A stretch of DNA of 59,245 bases from SP202 sp036339395. GTDB taxonomy: Bacteria; Planctomycetota; Phycisphaerae; Phycisphaerales; SM1A02. The stretch covers positions 1 through 59,245 of the forward strand of contig JAYZBD010000099.1 of NCBI GenBank assembly GCA_036339395.1, written 5' to 3'. The notes below the pieces were generated by a model. It was not told the DNA's origin, ran no database searches, and saw only the letters and a list, made by a program, of their open reading frames with translations. Positions 44,077-52,492 of this stretch are shown one piece after another (position 1 is the stretch's first letter; every line of letters starts with the position of its first letter). A program made the position numbers and the translations under genes.

Positions 44077-44765
44077 TGCCAGGCCCTGCAGTCATCCTTG
44101 TATCGGGAGGCCTCGACTCGGCGACGATTCTTGCCATTGCCGCCAGCGAGGGATTCGAATGCCATGCGGTCAGTTTCCGCTATGGACAGCGGCACGAGTT
44201 GGAACTTGATGCTGCAATCCGGGTCTGTCGGTCCTTGCAGGCGGCGTCTCATCGTGTCATCGATCTTGACACGGCCGCCTTTGCAGGATCTTCGTTGACA
44301 GGCAGCGGCGAGATTCCCCGGGGCCGCAGTATCGAGGAACTCGGCGAGGGCATTCCCTCGACCTATGTACCTGCACGGAATCTCGTCTTCCTTTCCTATG
44401 CACTTGGAATTGCCGAGGGAATCGGTTCGACGGATCTCTTCATCGGGGTCAATGCCGTTGACTATTCGGGATACCCCGATTGCCGCCCCGCCTTCATCGA
44501 GTCATTCCGCACGATGGCCAACCTGGCTACCCGCATCGGGATTGAGACCGGCTCGATCAGGGTTCACGCCCCCCTCCAGGATCTCGGCAAGGGTGACATC
44601 ATTCGACGTGGGTTGGAACTGGGAGTCGACTACGGCTTGACGGTCAGTTGCTACGCGCCTGGAGTGGACGGGACGCCCTGTGGGGAATGTGATTCATGCA
44701 TCCTGCGAGCCCGGGGATTTGCCGAGGCGGGAATCGAGGATCCGCTTACACGTCGATGTTCGTGA
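44076..44765 (+). CDS. queC: 7-cyano-7-deazaguanine synthase
   Basis: A 229-residue enzyme that makes preQ0 from 7-carboxy-7-deazaguanine, ammonia and ATP in the queuosine pathway. The PP-loop is VILVSGGLDSATILAIAASE, then VSFRYGQRHELELD, YVPARNLVFLSYALGIAEGI and the zinc site SCYAPGVDGTPCGECDSCIL. It overlaps the convergent gyrB end by about 20 bases, which is unusual but clean. Other queuosine genes (queD, queE, tgt) are not in the window. Substrate choice fits QueC rather than other PP-loop enzymes because of the four-Cys zinc site. Confidence 0.96.
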   Translation: MPGPAVILVSGGLDSATILAIAASEGFECHAVSFRYGQRHELELDAAIRVCRSLQAASHRVIDLDTAAFAGSSLTGSGEIPRGRSIEELGEGIPSTYVPARNLVFLSYALGIAEGIGSTDLFIGVNAVDYSGYPDCRPAFIESFRTMANLATRIGIETGSIRVHAPLQDLGKGDIIRRGLELGVDYGLTVSCYAPGVDGTPCGECDSCILRARGFAEAGIEDPLTRRCS

Positions 44766-47280
44766 CGTCGAGGGCATGGTCCTCGATGTACGTTCGCCTG
44801 ATTTCGACGTCCTCGCCCATCAGGGTGGAGAAGAGTTCATCAGCCTTCGACGCCTCGTTCATCGTCACCTTGAGGATGGTTCTCGATGACGGGTCCATGG
44901 TGGTGTCCCAGAGTTCTTCCGGGTTCATTTCACCCAGTCCCTTGAAGCGTTTCAGCTCGATGTTCCGGCGGCCGACATTTCGAAGCGTGTCGAGAATCGC
45001 CGGGATGTTCGCCACGTCAATGGATACTTCCTTGTCCGTGCCCGGATCGATCACCCACGCGAAGCGGGTTGCAAGGCATTCACCTGTTACCGTTTCCTCC
45101 TGGACAAGGCCCCAGTATTCGAAGTTGAAACCGTCCTTCTCCAGTTGCCTGATGAGTTCATCAAGCTCACGGTTCTCATGAAGTTCGCGCATGGTGGCTT
45201 GCACCTGTTCATCGGCAGCAGCATTTTCGTCATTCCCCGAGAGATCCTCCAGGACCAGCCCTTTCTTATCCAGGAGGCTGGCAGCTTCCGATTCAGACCA
45301 GCAGAGTTCCTCGCCACCAGCCCAGCTCATCCTCCAGCTCGGGAGTCGCTGCATGCCATCAGGGTCATCCCCTCGCATGGAAAGCAGGTGCATGAACGCA
45401 AGTCCCCGCTGCCGAGAAATCGAGACGAGTTCATCGACTCGATTCAGCAGTTTTACGATGTGACCCAGTTCGGTCCCACTGAATCGATGGACTTCCCTGG
45501 TCGCGTCCTGGTCACGAATGACCAGTTCGGAGTGATCAAGTGCCAGTTCCACGAGTTGCTTGTTCATGGCCAGTTCATTCAGGACATAGTGCGCCTTCTT
45601 GTTCCGTGTAACCTGGAAGAGCGGGGGCTGGGCTATGTAGATCTTTCCCTGCCGGATGAGTTCCCGCATCTTCCTGAAGAAGAAGGTCAGCAGGAGGGTC
45701 CGGATGTGCGAGCCGTCCACGTCTGCATCCGTCATGATGATGACCCGCCCGTAGCGGAGTTTCGAGATGTCGAAGTCGTCATCGATGCCGCATTGGAGCG
45801 CCTGGATGAGCGTTCGGATCTCTTCGAAGGCCAGCACCTTGTCGATCCTCGCCTTCTCCACGTTGAGGATCTTGCCCTTCAGCGGCAGGATGGCCTGGGT
45901 GTCATGGTCGCGACCGCCCTTGGCTGATCCGCCGGCGGAATCACCTTCGACGATGAAGAGTTCGGAGCGTTCAACATCGTTGGTCATGCAGTCGGCGAGT
46001 TTCTGTGGCATGCCACCGGATTCGAGAGCACCCTTTCGCTTGATGAGTTCGCGGGCCTTTCGAGCAGCTTCACGTGCCTGGGCAGCCAGGATCGCCTTCA
46101 TGCAGATGTTCTTCGCCTCCGTCGGGTGTTCCTCGAGCCAGGCACCCAGGTGCTTGCTGACGGTACGGCTGACGAACTTTTCGATTTCGGGGCTCAGCAG
46201 TTTTTCCTTCGTCTGGTTGTTGAACTGCGGTTCGGGCAGTTTCACCGAGACGATGGACGTGAGCCCTTCGCGAAGGTCGTCACCAGTAGGGGAAATCCCC
46301 TTCAGGAGGTTCTTCTTTTTTGCGTAGGCATTGATGACTCGAGTCAGGGATACCTTGAACCCCGAGGCGTGTGTTCCCCCATCTCCATTGAGGATGTTGT
46401 TGGCGAACGCCAGCATCGTCTCGTTCGTCGCCTCGGTGTACTGCATCGCGATGTCACAGCCGATGCTGGTTTCCTCGTCGAATTCGACGACGTGGATGAC
46501 AGGGCTGACTTCGACCTTGGACCTGTTCAGGTGCAGAACGTAGCCGGCGATTCCATCGTCGAAGGAGAAGGTGTCCTTCCGGATCTTGCCGTGTGCATCG
46601 ACCCGTTCGTCGACGAGTTGGATTGTCACGCCCGTGTTCAGGTAGGCCAGTTCCCGGAGACGATGCTGGAGCGTCTCGTATCGGAAGTCCGTATCAGGAA
46701 AGATCTCCGAATCCGGCTTGAATCGGACCCGGGTTCCCGAGGAGTTCTTCGACTTCTCGCTTTGCATGACATGGAGTGGTCGAACCACATCACCACGTTC
46801 GAAGGCGATCAGGTACGTCTTTCCATCCTTGACGATCTCGACCTCGGTCCATTCAGAGAGTGCGTTGACACACTTGACCCCGACACCATGAAGTCCACCA
46901 GAGACCTTGTAGGCACTGGCGTCGAATTTTCCGCCGGCATGAACTTCCGTGAGAATGACTTCGACGGCAGGGCGTCCGTCGATCGCCGGATTCTCATGTT
47001 TCATTGGATCGATCGGCATGCCTCGGCCATCGTCGGTCACCGTACAGGAACCATCGACCCCGATTGTTACGTTGATCAGGTTCGCAAATCCCGCCATGAC
47101 TTCATCGATGGCGTTGTCGACTGCTTCGTAGACGAGGTGGTGCAGTGCGCCGGAGCCGATGCCGCCGACGTACATGCCAGGCCGTTTTCGAATCGCTTCA
47201 AGCCCTTCAAGGACCTGGATTGAATCAGATGTATACGCTTCTTGGTTGACGTCTGGAAGCTGTGCTGGTTGCTTTGCCAT
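44746..47280 (-). CDS. gyrB: DNA gyrase subunit B
   Basis: An 844-residue ATPase subunit of gyrase. The GHKL part has VYEAVDNAIDEVMAGFAN, TVTDDGRGMPIDPMKHENP and the ATP lid GGKFDASAYKVSGGLHGVGV. TOPRIM motifs are LFIVEGDSAGGSAKGGRDHD and VIIMTDADVDGSHIRTLLLT. The C-terminal region carries an insertion of ~100 residues (from about 610, with SWAGGEELCWSE) before the conserved RFKGLGEMNPEELWDTTMDP. It could in principle be ParE, but the length and N-terminus fit GyrB. It coexists in the window with topoisomerase VI. gyrA is not adjacent. Confidence 0.96.
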   Translation of the reverse strand: MAKQPAQLPDVNQEAYTSDSIQVLEGLEAIRKRPGMYVGGIGSGALHHLVYEAVDNAIDEVMAGFANLINVTIGVDGSCTVTDDGRGMPIDPMKHENPAIDGRPAVEVILTEVHAGGKFDASAYKVSGGLHGVGVKCVNALSEWTEVEIVKDGKTYLIAFERGDVVRPLHVMQSEKSKNSSGTRVRFKPDSEIFPDTDFRYETLQHRLRELAYLNTGVTIQLVDERVDAHGKIRKDTFSFDDGIAGYVLHLNRSKVEVSPVIHVVEFDEETSIGCDIAMQYTEATNETMLAFANNILNGDGGTHASGFKVSLTRVINAYAKKKNLLKGISPTGDDLREGLTSIVSVKLPEPQFNNQTKEKLLSPEIEKFVSRTVSKHLGAWLEEHPTEAKNICMKAILAAQAREAARKARELIKRKGALESGGMPQKLADCMTNDVERSELFIVEGDSAGGSAKGGRDHDTQAILPLKGKILNVEKARIDKVLAFEEIRTLIQALQCGIDDDFDISKLRYGRVIIMTDADVDGSHIRTLLLTFFFRKMRELIRQGKIYIAQPPLFQVTRNKKAHYVLNELAMNKQLVELALDHSELVIRDQDATREVHRFSGTELGHIVKLLNRVDELVSISRQRGLAFMHLLSMRGDDPDGMQRLPSWRMSWAGGEELCWSESEAASLLDKKGLVLEDLSGNDENAAADEQVQATMRELHENRELDELIRQLEKDGFNFEYWGLVQEETVTGECLATRFAWVIDPGTDKEVSIDVANIPAILDTLRNVGRRNIELKRFKGLGEMNPEELWDTTMDPSSRTILKVTMNEASKADELFSTLMGEDVEIRRTYIEDHALDVTNIDV

Positions 47281-47333
47281 GTGGTGTTCAGGCTCGTTCC
47301 TGGGGTGTCGTGGGGGGCCCCGTATTATATCCG

Positions 47334-47339
47334 AAAATG
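47334..47339 (-). promoter_or_regulatory. Consensus -10 box upstream of gyrB
   Basis: TATAAT on the minus strand, 53 bases before the gyrB ATG. No good -35 lies at 17 bases. Confidence 0.5.
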
Positions 47340-47350
47340 CCCTTTCCAGT

Positions 47351-47398
47351 CCCTTTCAAGCCGTCTCGAGACCGCCTCGAAACTGCCTTGAAACAGGG
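47351..47398. repeat. Nested inverted repeat upstream of gyrB
   Basis: ccctttcaag at 47351-47360 is matched by cttgaaa-ca-ggg at 47387-47398, enclosing the 10-bp palindrome gtctcgagac at 47363-47372. It sits 12-60 bases upstream of the gyrB -10 box on the minus strand. It may be an operator, a hairpin in a divergent leader, or chance. Confidence 0.5.
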
Positions 47399-47573
47399 TG
47401 TTTACAGGCCATTGGTGGAAGCATTTCGGGGCATCGATCGGGGCATGGGAATCGTGCCTTCTTTTCCCTTCGTGGTCCCGACAAGAGTCAATCCGGGGAT
47501 ACTGATGGAGGAGCCCACTGGGGGTCGATAGTGTGAGTCTGGACAGCCCTTGGCTGCAACCCTGGAGAACGAA

Positions 47574-48308
47574 GTGAGCAGCCAAGAACACATCGAACAT
47601 GTCCCGGGAGATGTGTTCGAGGACGGACACGTTCCACTCTTCACCGCAACACGTCGAACCTTCATCCTCGGTTCGATGGCCTTTCTTGCAGGCTGTGCAT
47701 CGACGGGATCAACCGATGGTCTTCCTTCCATGATCTGGTCGGAACCGGTAACCCCCTCGAAACCGGTCTCCCCCTCGCTGGCTGTTCCCAGCAACCTGGA
47801 CGTGATTTCCAGGTCGACCTGGGCGCGTGGCATGCCGATCCCGGGAAACATGAATCGGATGACACCGGTTCAGCGCATCACCATTCACCACGATGGCATG
47901 ACTGCATTCACCACGACATCACGGTCGAGTGCTGCTGCCCGCCTTGAACGGATTCGCCGAGGACACCTGGCACGTGGACCTCAACGCTGGGGAGACATCG
48001 GCTATCACTATGCAATCGACCCCTCGGGTCGAACATGGGAATGCAGGCCGCTGTCGTGGCAGGGTGCACACGTGAAGAACCAGAACCCCGGGAACCTGGG
48101 CATTCTCGTCATGGGCAACTACGACGACCAGTCATTGACGCTGGTACAGAAGCGGGCCGTGCTCCAGTTCGTCTCGGGCCGTATGCGGGCGTATGGCGTT
48201 CCTGCTTCAAGGTTGCATACCCACCAGGAACTCGCTCCCACGGCCTGCCCGGGGCGGAGTCTCCAGGCGTTCATGGTGTCTGCTCGTTCCAACAGACAAT
48301 TCGGGTAG
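47574..48308 (+). CDS. N-acetylmuramoyl-L-alanine amidase-like lipoprotein
   Basis: A 244-residue exported amidase_2/PGRP-type domain protein. A long leader holds a twin-arginine motif followed by a lipobox, RRTFILGSMAFLAGC, so it is probably exported folded by Tat and then lipidated. Catalytic zinc ligands fit the family: RITIHHDGM, the GYHYAIDPSGRTWE stretch and HTHQELAPTACPG with the second His and Cys. It should cut the amide between muramic acid and the stem peptide. GTG at 47574 has GGAG upstream; a TTG at 47550 is weaker. The next gene is a LON-type domain protein. Confidence 0.88.
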   Translation: MSSQEHIEHVPGDVFEDGHVPLFTATRRTFILGSMAFLAGCASTGSTDGLPSMIWSEPVTPSKPVSPSLAVPSNLDVISRSTWARGMPIPGNMNRMTPVQRITIHHDGMTAFTTTSRSSAAARLERIRRGHLARGPQRWGDIGYHYAIDPSGRTWECRPLSWQGAHVKNQNPGNLGILVMGNYDDQSLTLVQKRAVLQFVSGRMRAYGVPASRLHTHQELAPTACPGRSLQAFMVSARSNRQFG

Positions 48309-48357
48309 AACCCGGGTCCAGATCCCATCGGCGTGCTAGGCTGTGAGCTGGTGTGCC

Positions 48358-49047
48358 ATGACCTCGATCCGTGTCAATTTCAAGCATCGTTTCCCCGTCT
48401 TTCCACTGCCCGGTGCCGTGCTCCTGCCGCACGCAGTGCAACCGATGCATGTCACGGAACCGAGGTACCGCTCGATGATCGACGCCGCCCTCGATGGTTC
48501 AGGCCAGATCGCCGTCGCCATGCACGAAGGTCCGGTTGATGAAGAGCAGCCGGTGACGGCCGTCCGCCCCGCGGTCTGCCTCGGGCAGGTCGCACACCAT
48601 GAATCGGTTCCCGGGGGATACGAGGTCCTGCTTCATGGAGTCTGCAGGGCAACGATCATGGAAGTCTTCGATCCGACTGAAGAGCGACCCTGGTGTGACG
48701 CGAAGCTTCGACCACTGGAGACGCTCGACGAGGAACCTCCCTCGATGATCGAAGTTCGTGATGAACTGCATTCACTCCTGGTCAGCAACCACCTGAGTTC
48801 AATGAGACCGGTCGAGAGCATCATCCAGTGGTTTGAACGCGAGGACGTGAGTACGCACGCCCTGCTCGAACTCATCGGGAGCACGCTCGTTCATGATGAG
48901 GAACTCCGGTACCAGTTGCTCGCCGAACCGGCCATGGGGCGTCGATCCGATCTCATCAGGGTGGAACTGATTCGTCTCGACACGATGCTTGGCAAGGCGG
49001 CAGCCCAGAAACGAGATGACCTGGAACGGGGCATGACCCCGAACTGA
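48358..49047 (+). CDS. LON substrate-binding domain protein
   Basis: A 229-residue protein matching the N-terminal domain of Lon protease without its ATPase or protease parts: FPVFPLPGAVLLPHAVQPMH, VTEPRYRSMIDAALDGSGQI, VCLGQVAHHESVPGGYEVLL and the helical C-terminus HALLELIGSTLVHDEELRYQ. Such stand-alone proteins are common and poorly understood, possibly acting as adaptors. ATG at 48358 gives a typical length; a GTG at 48343 is alternative. It lies 18 bases before the uracil-DNA glycosylase gene. Confidence 0.88.
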   Translation: MTSIRVNFKHRFPVFPLPGAVLLPHAVQPMHVTEPRYRSMIDAALDGSGQIAVAMHEGPVDEEQPVTAVRPAVCLGQVAHHESVPGGYEVLLHGVCRATIMEVFDPTEERPWCDAKLRPLETLDEEPPSMIEVRDELHSLLVSNHLSSMRPVESIIQWFEREDVSTHALLELIGSTLVHDEELRYQLLAEPAMGRRSDLIRVELIRLDTMLGKAAAQKRDDLERGMTPN

Positions 49048-49065
49048 CCTCCGCATGGTTCCAGC

Positions 49066-49803
49066 ATGAAAATGTCGATGGCAATTCTTGAAGCAGACAC
49101 CATCGCCTGCACGAAATGTCCTGCCCTGCGAGACTATTGTGCAGGTGTCGGTCGTACTCGTCGGCGTGCCTATGCAGACTGGGACTACTGGTCCCGCCCC
49201 GTTCCGGGATTCGGCGATCCGGGGGCCGGGGTCCTTCTTGTCGGGCTTGCTCCCGGGGCACATGGGGCGAATCGAACAGGTCGCATGTTCACCGGTGATC
49301 GCTCAGGCGACTTTCTCTTTGCTGCCCTGCATCGGGCCGGATATGCCAGCCAGGCCGAATCCTCCTCGAAAGAAGATGGCTTGAGGCTCGATGGAATCTG
49401 GATCGGTGCCGCCTGTCGTTGTGCACCACCATCGAACAAGCCGACTTCAAAGCAGTTGGCTGCCTGTCGACCCTGGCTTGGCGGGGAAATGGAGTTGCTC
49501 CAGCCCCGCGTGATCCTGGCCCTTGGAGGCATCGCCTGGGCGGCCTGCCTCCGGACCCTTGTCGACCTGGGCGAGCCTGTTCCACGGCCTCGTCCGCGAT
49601 TCGGCCATGGTGTCGAGTGCAGGATCGGTGAGCGTGTGCTCCTGGGTTCCTACCATGTCAGCCAGTTGAATACCTTTACTGGCCGGCTGACTCCAGGCAT
49701 GTTCGACGAGATTCTCCAGCGTGTTCGTTCGCTCTCGGAAACGGGGGCAGACGTCCCGCGATCATCGAGCCTTCCAGGAAAGGCATCCGCATGCGGACGC
49801 TGA
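49066..49803 (+). CDS. Uracil-DNA glycosylase, family 5
   Basis: A 245-residue family-5 (UdgB-type) glycosylase, removing uracil and some deaminated purines from DNA. The N-terminal Fe-S Cys pair is ACTKCPALRDYC, followed by YWSRPVPGFGDPGAGVLLVG, the motif LAPGAHGANRTGRMFTGD and SNKPTSKQLAACRPWLGGEM. The C-terminal motif is GSYHVSQLNTFTGRLTPGMF, with His-Ser-like residues as in the family. Further Cys for the cluster are in GIWIGAACRCAPPSN and AACRPWL. It ends inside the start of the epimerase-HAD gene, overlapping it by 13 bases. Confidence 0.94.
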   Translation: MKMSMAILEADTIACTKCPALRDYCAGVGRTRRRAYADWDYWSRPVPGFGDPGAGVLLVGLAPGAHGANRTGRMFTGDRSGDFLFAALHRAGYASQAESSSKEDGLRLDGIWIGAACRCAPPSNKPTSKQLAACRPWLGGEMELLQPRVILALGGIAWAACLRTLVDLGEPVPRPRPRFGHGVECRIGERVLLGSYHVSQLNTFTGRLTPGMFDEILQRVRSLSETGADVPRSSSLPGKASACGR

Positions 49804-51527
49804 TCATCGGGGCAACTGGAACGATCGGTCGCCGGGTCCTCCTGCACCGGCTGTCAAAGGGCGACTCCGTGACGGTGATGACTCGGGATGCGGGTCGTAC
49901 ACGTCGGCTCCTTGCGGCGATGGGGCATGTCGGCGTTCCGACCATCGAGGGAGATACATCGACGCCCGGACCCTGGCAGGCTGCAGTTGACGGGCAGGAC
50001 GTCGTCATCGTCCTCGGTGGTGCCGGGATTGCAGACAAGCGATGGTCAAAGCGGCGTTTGAAGCAGATCCGGACGAGCCGGGTCGATGGGGTCTACCAGG
50101 TTGTCCGGGCAATCGACATCGCCCAGCAGCCGCCGGCGGTTCTGATCGTGGCTTCCGCCGTGGGGTACTACGGTGACACGGGTCGAGTGCTCGATGACGA
50201 GTTCACTCCTGCTGGCAGTGACGCGTTGGCCAGCCTGTGCCTGGACTGGGAGAACCAGGCAATCCGTGCAGAACGACTCTGCCGCGTGATCCGCCTGCGA
50301 CTGGGTGTCGTACTCGATGCCAGTGGCGGAGCGATCAGGAAGATGCTCCCGGTGTTCAGGAAGGGCCTGGGTGGGCGGTTGGGCTCCGGTCGGCAGTACA
50401 TGTCGTGGATTTCATGGCATGACGTGGTCGGGATCATCGACCATCTCATCGGGATCGACTCCGCTTCGGGGGCCTACAACCTCGCCTCGCCGACCTCGGT
50501 GACGAACAGGGAGTTCACGAAGACGCTTGCCGCCGTGCTTGGCCGCCCTGCGTTCCTTCCAGTTCCTGGTCCAGTCCTGAGGCTCGTCATGGGAAAGCTG
50601 GCCAGGTACCTGCTCATGGGGCAGCGTGCCTATCCGGCCCGAGTACTCGAGTCTGGATACGAGTTCAGGCATCCCGTGCTGGAGGGCGCCCTTGCAGCGG
50701 TGCTCAACGCAACACCCGGCGAGGATCCGGCAATCGAAGTTCCCGGGCCATCCGAGCCCCCGGGCATCATCGTGGTCGACATCGATGGATTCACCGGGGA
50801 ATCCTCCAGCTTGAAGTCGGCGATGCGACTGCTTGATCGAACAGGGTGTGAAATCATTCTTGCAACCAGCCATGGACTCAAGGAAGCAATCCAGCTGCTG
50901 CATGACCTTGATCGATCTTCGACGACGATTGCAGCCGATGGTGCGCTCATCCTCGGCAGGGGAGGAACATCCGTTCACGCTTCCCGCCCGCTTGGCGATG
51001 TTCTGCTGTACACGATCCTTGCAGCCCTGGGAGAGATCAACGGAGTCGTCGAGGTGGAATTTGAGCGACAGGATGGAGAGTGTGCATCCTGGAGCTCATC
51101 GGATCCACTGCCCCCGGTTGAATCACTGTCCGGTATCTACCGCGTGCACGTCGGGGGAACCGAGGCGGTATGCGCCCAGTCAGAGCATCTTGTTCGAGAA
51201 CGATTCTGGAAACAGCGGCAGGTTGCATGCCAACTGGCCGAGGATGGCAGGCTGGAAGTCCTCGACCCGTTGGCTGACCGTGGAGTTGCCATCCAGGAAA
51301 TTGCCCGTCGGCTCCATGTACCTCGTGAACGTGTTGCAGCGGTAGTCAGGGGTGATCGCAGTGCAGGCCTGGCGGAGTGGAGTGGCTTCTCGGTTGCCCT
51401 CAAGGGTGCTTCCGCTACCATTCAAGGTCTGGCGGATGCAACAACTCGCTCGCCGGGCACCGACGGAATCGTGGAAGCGATGGAACGATGGCTTCGTCCA
51501 AGACCCCATGGAATGGAGAAGATATGA
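49791..51527 (+). CDS. TIGR01777-type epimerase fused to a HAD-like domain
   Basis: A 578-residue fusion. Residues 1-310 are an extended SDR/TIGR01777 (YfcH-like) protein: TLIIGATGTIGRRVLLHRLS, VVIVLGGAGIADKRWSKRRL, VASAVGYYGDTGRVLDDEFT, LGVVLDASGGAIRKMLPVFR and ISWHDVVGIIDHLI. Residues 325-570 resemble a Cof-type HAD phosphatase: GIIVVDIDGFTGESSSLKSA (DxD at D330/D332), IILATSHG, and the C-terminal VVRGDRSAGLAEWSG. The Cof GDxxND motif is GDRSAG here, and the catalytic Lys of motif III is not found (DRGVAI), so the HAD part is probably inactive. It overlaps both neighbours; ilvE follows by four bases. Confidence 0.85.
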   Translation: MRTLIIGATGTIGRRVLLHRLSKGDSVTVMTRDAGRTRRLLAAMGHVGVPTIEGDTSTPGPWQAAVDGQDVVIVLGGAGIADKRWSKRRLKQIRTSRVDGVYQVVRAIDIAQQPPAVLIVASAVGYYGDTGRVLDDEFTPAGSDALASLCLDWENQAIRAERLCRVIRLRLGVVLDASGGAIRKMLPVFRKGLGGRLGSGRQYMSWISWHDVVGIIDHLIGIDSASGAYNLASPTSVTNREFTKTLAAVLGRPAFLPVPGPVLRLVMGKLARYLLMGQRAYPARVLESGYEFRHPVLEGALAAVLNATPGEDPAIEVPGPSEPPGIIVVDIDGFTGESSSLKSAMRLLDRTGCEIILATSHGLKEAIQLLHDLDRSSTTIAADGALILGRGGTSVHASRPLGDVLLYTILAALGEINGVVEVEFERQDGECASWSSSDPLPPVESLSGIYRVHVGGTEAVCAQSEHLVRERFWKQRQVACQLAEDGRLEVLDPLADRGVAIQEIARRLHVPRERVAAVVRGDRSAGLAEWSGFSVALKGASATIQGLADATTRSPGTDGIVEAMERWLRPRPHGMEKI

Positions 51528-52477
51528 CAGGCCAGGAAGATGAAACCCGGACAGCGATGATGACCGAGGGTACGCCACGGGAAACAACGCCTGGTTCCAC
51601 GACACGGGATGTCTGGATCGATGGTTCTTTCGTGGACCAGTCGGAGGCCAGGATCAGTGTCTTCGATCATGGCCTGCTCTACGGGGATGGCTGCTTCGAG
51701 GGGATTCGCATCTACAACGGCCGGATCTTCAAGCTCGGCACGCACCTTGAACGCCTCTTTGCGTCCGCCGAATCGATCAGACTTGAGCCCTCGTATGACA
51801 TCGAGACCATCGAACAGGTGACGAGGGAAGTGGTTGAACGAAACGGTCTCAAGGACGGCTACATCAGGATCGTCATCACCCGTGGCATCGGTTCGCTTGG
51901 ACTGCACCCGTTCAAATGCGAACGTTCTTCCGTCATCATCATCGCCGATGTCATCAGCCTCTACCCGGATTCGATGTACACCGAGGGCATGTCGGTCATC
52001 GTCGCCAAGCGACCACGCCTGCCGGTGGCATGTCTTGATCCACGGATCAAGAGCCTCAACTACCTGAACAACATCCTCGCGAAGATCGAGGCCATCGATG
52101 CCGGTGTTCTCGAGGCCATCATGCTCAACACCGAGGGCCTGGTCGCCGAGTGCACCGGTGACAACATCTTCATCATCAAGGATGGGGTCATCTCGACCCC
52201 CGATACCGAGGCCGGCATGCTGCATGGCATCACCAGGCAGTACGTCATCGACACGGTTGCCCCTGCTCTTGGGTACACCATCGAGGAGCGAAGCCACCAG
52301 GTCGAGGATGTGAAGGGGGCTGACGAGGTCTTCCTCACGGGAACGGCCGCCGAGATCATCGGGGTGTCCTCGATCGATGGTGACCAGGTCGGCAGTGGCG
52401 TGGTTGGACCCGTCACAGCAGCCCTGGCTGCAGAGTTCACCCGGCTCGTCCGCGAGGAACGTGCGCCTGAGGATTGA
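51524..52477 (+). CDS. ilvE: Branched-chain amino acid aminotransferase
   Basis: A 317-residue fold-type IV PLP enzyme. Clear segments are ISVFDHGLLYGDGCFEGIRI, IVITRGIGSLGLHPFKCERS, the PLP Lys in LDPRIKSLNYLNNILAK, NTEGLVAECTGDNIFIIKDG and EVFLTGTAAEIIGVSSIDG. It makes leucine, isoleucine and valine from their 2-oxo acids. The first ~26 residues are a short Thr-rich tail. The ATG at 51524 overlaps the previous stop and has GGAGAAG upstream. D-amino-acid aminotransferase is a less likely alternative within this fold. Confidence 0.92.
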   Translation: MTGQEDETRTAMMTEGTPRETTPGSTTRDVWIDGSFVDQSEARISVFDHGLLYGDGCFEGIRIYNGRIFKLGTHLERLFASAESIRLEPSYDIETIEQVTREVVERNGLKDGYIRIVITRGIGSLGLHPFKCERSSVIIIADVISLYPDSMYTEGMSVIVAKRPRLPVACLDPRIKSLNYLNNILAKIEAIDAGVLEAIMLNTEGLVAECTGDNIFIIKDGVISTPDTEAGMLHGITRQYVIDTVAPALGYTIEERSHQVEDVKGADEVFLTGTAAEIIGVSSIDGDQVGSGVVGPVTAALAAEFTRLVREERAPED

Positions 52478-52492
52478 CCTGCACCGGGCTTC

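Noticed and set aside
46126..47223. 365-codon + strand frame
   Set aside because: Antisense to gyrB, with no recognisable motif.
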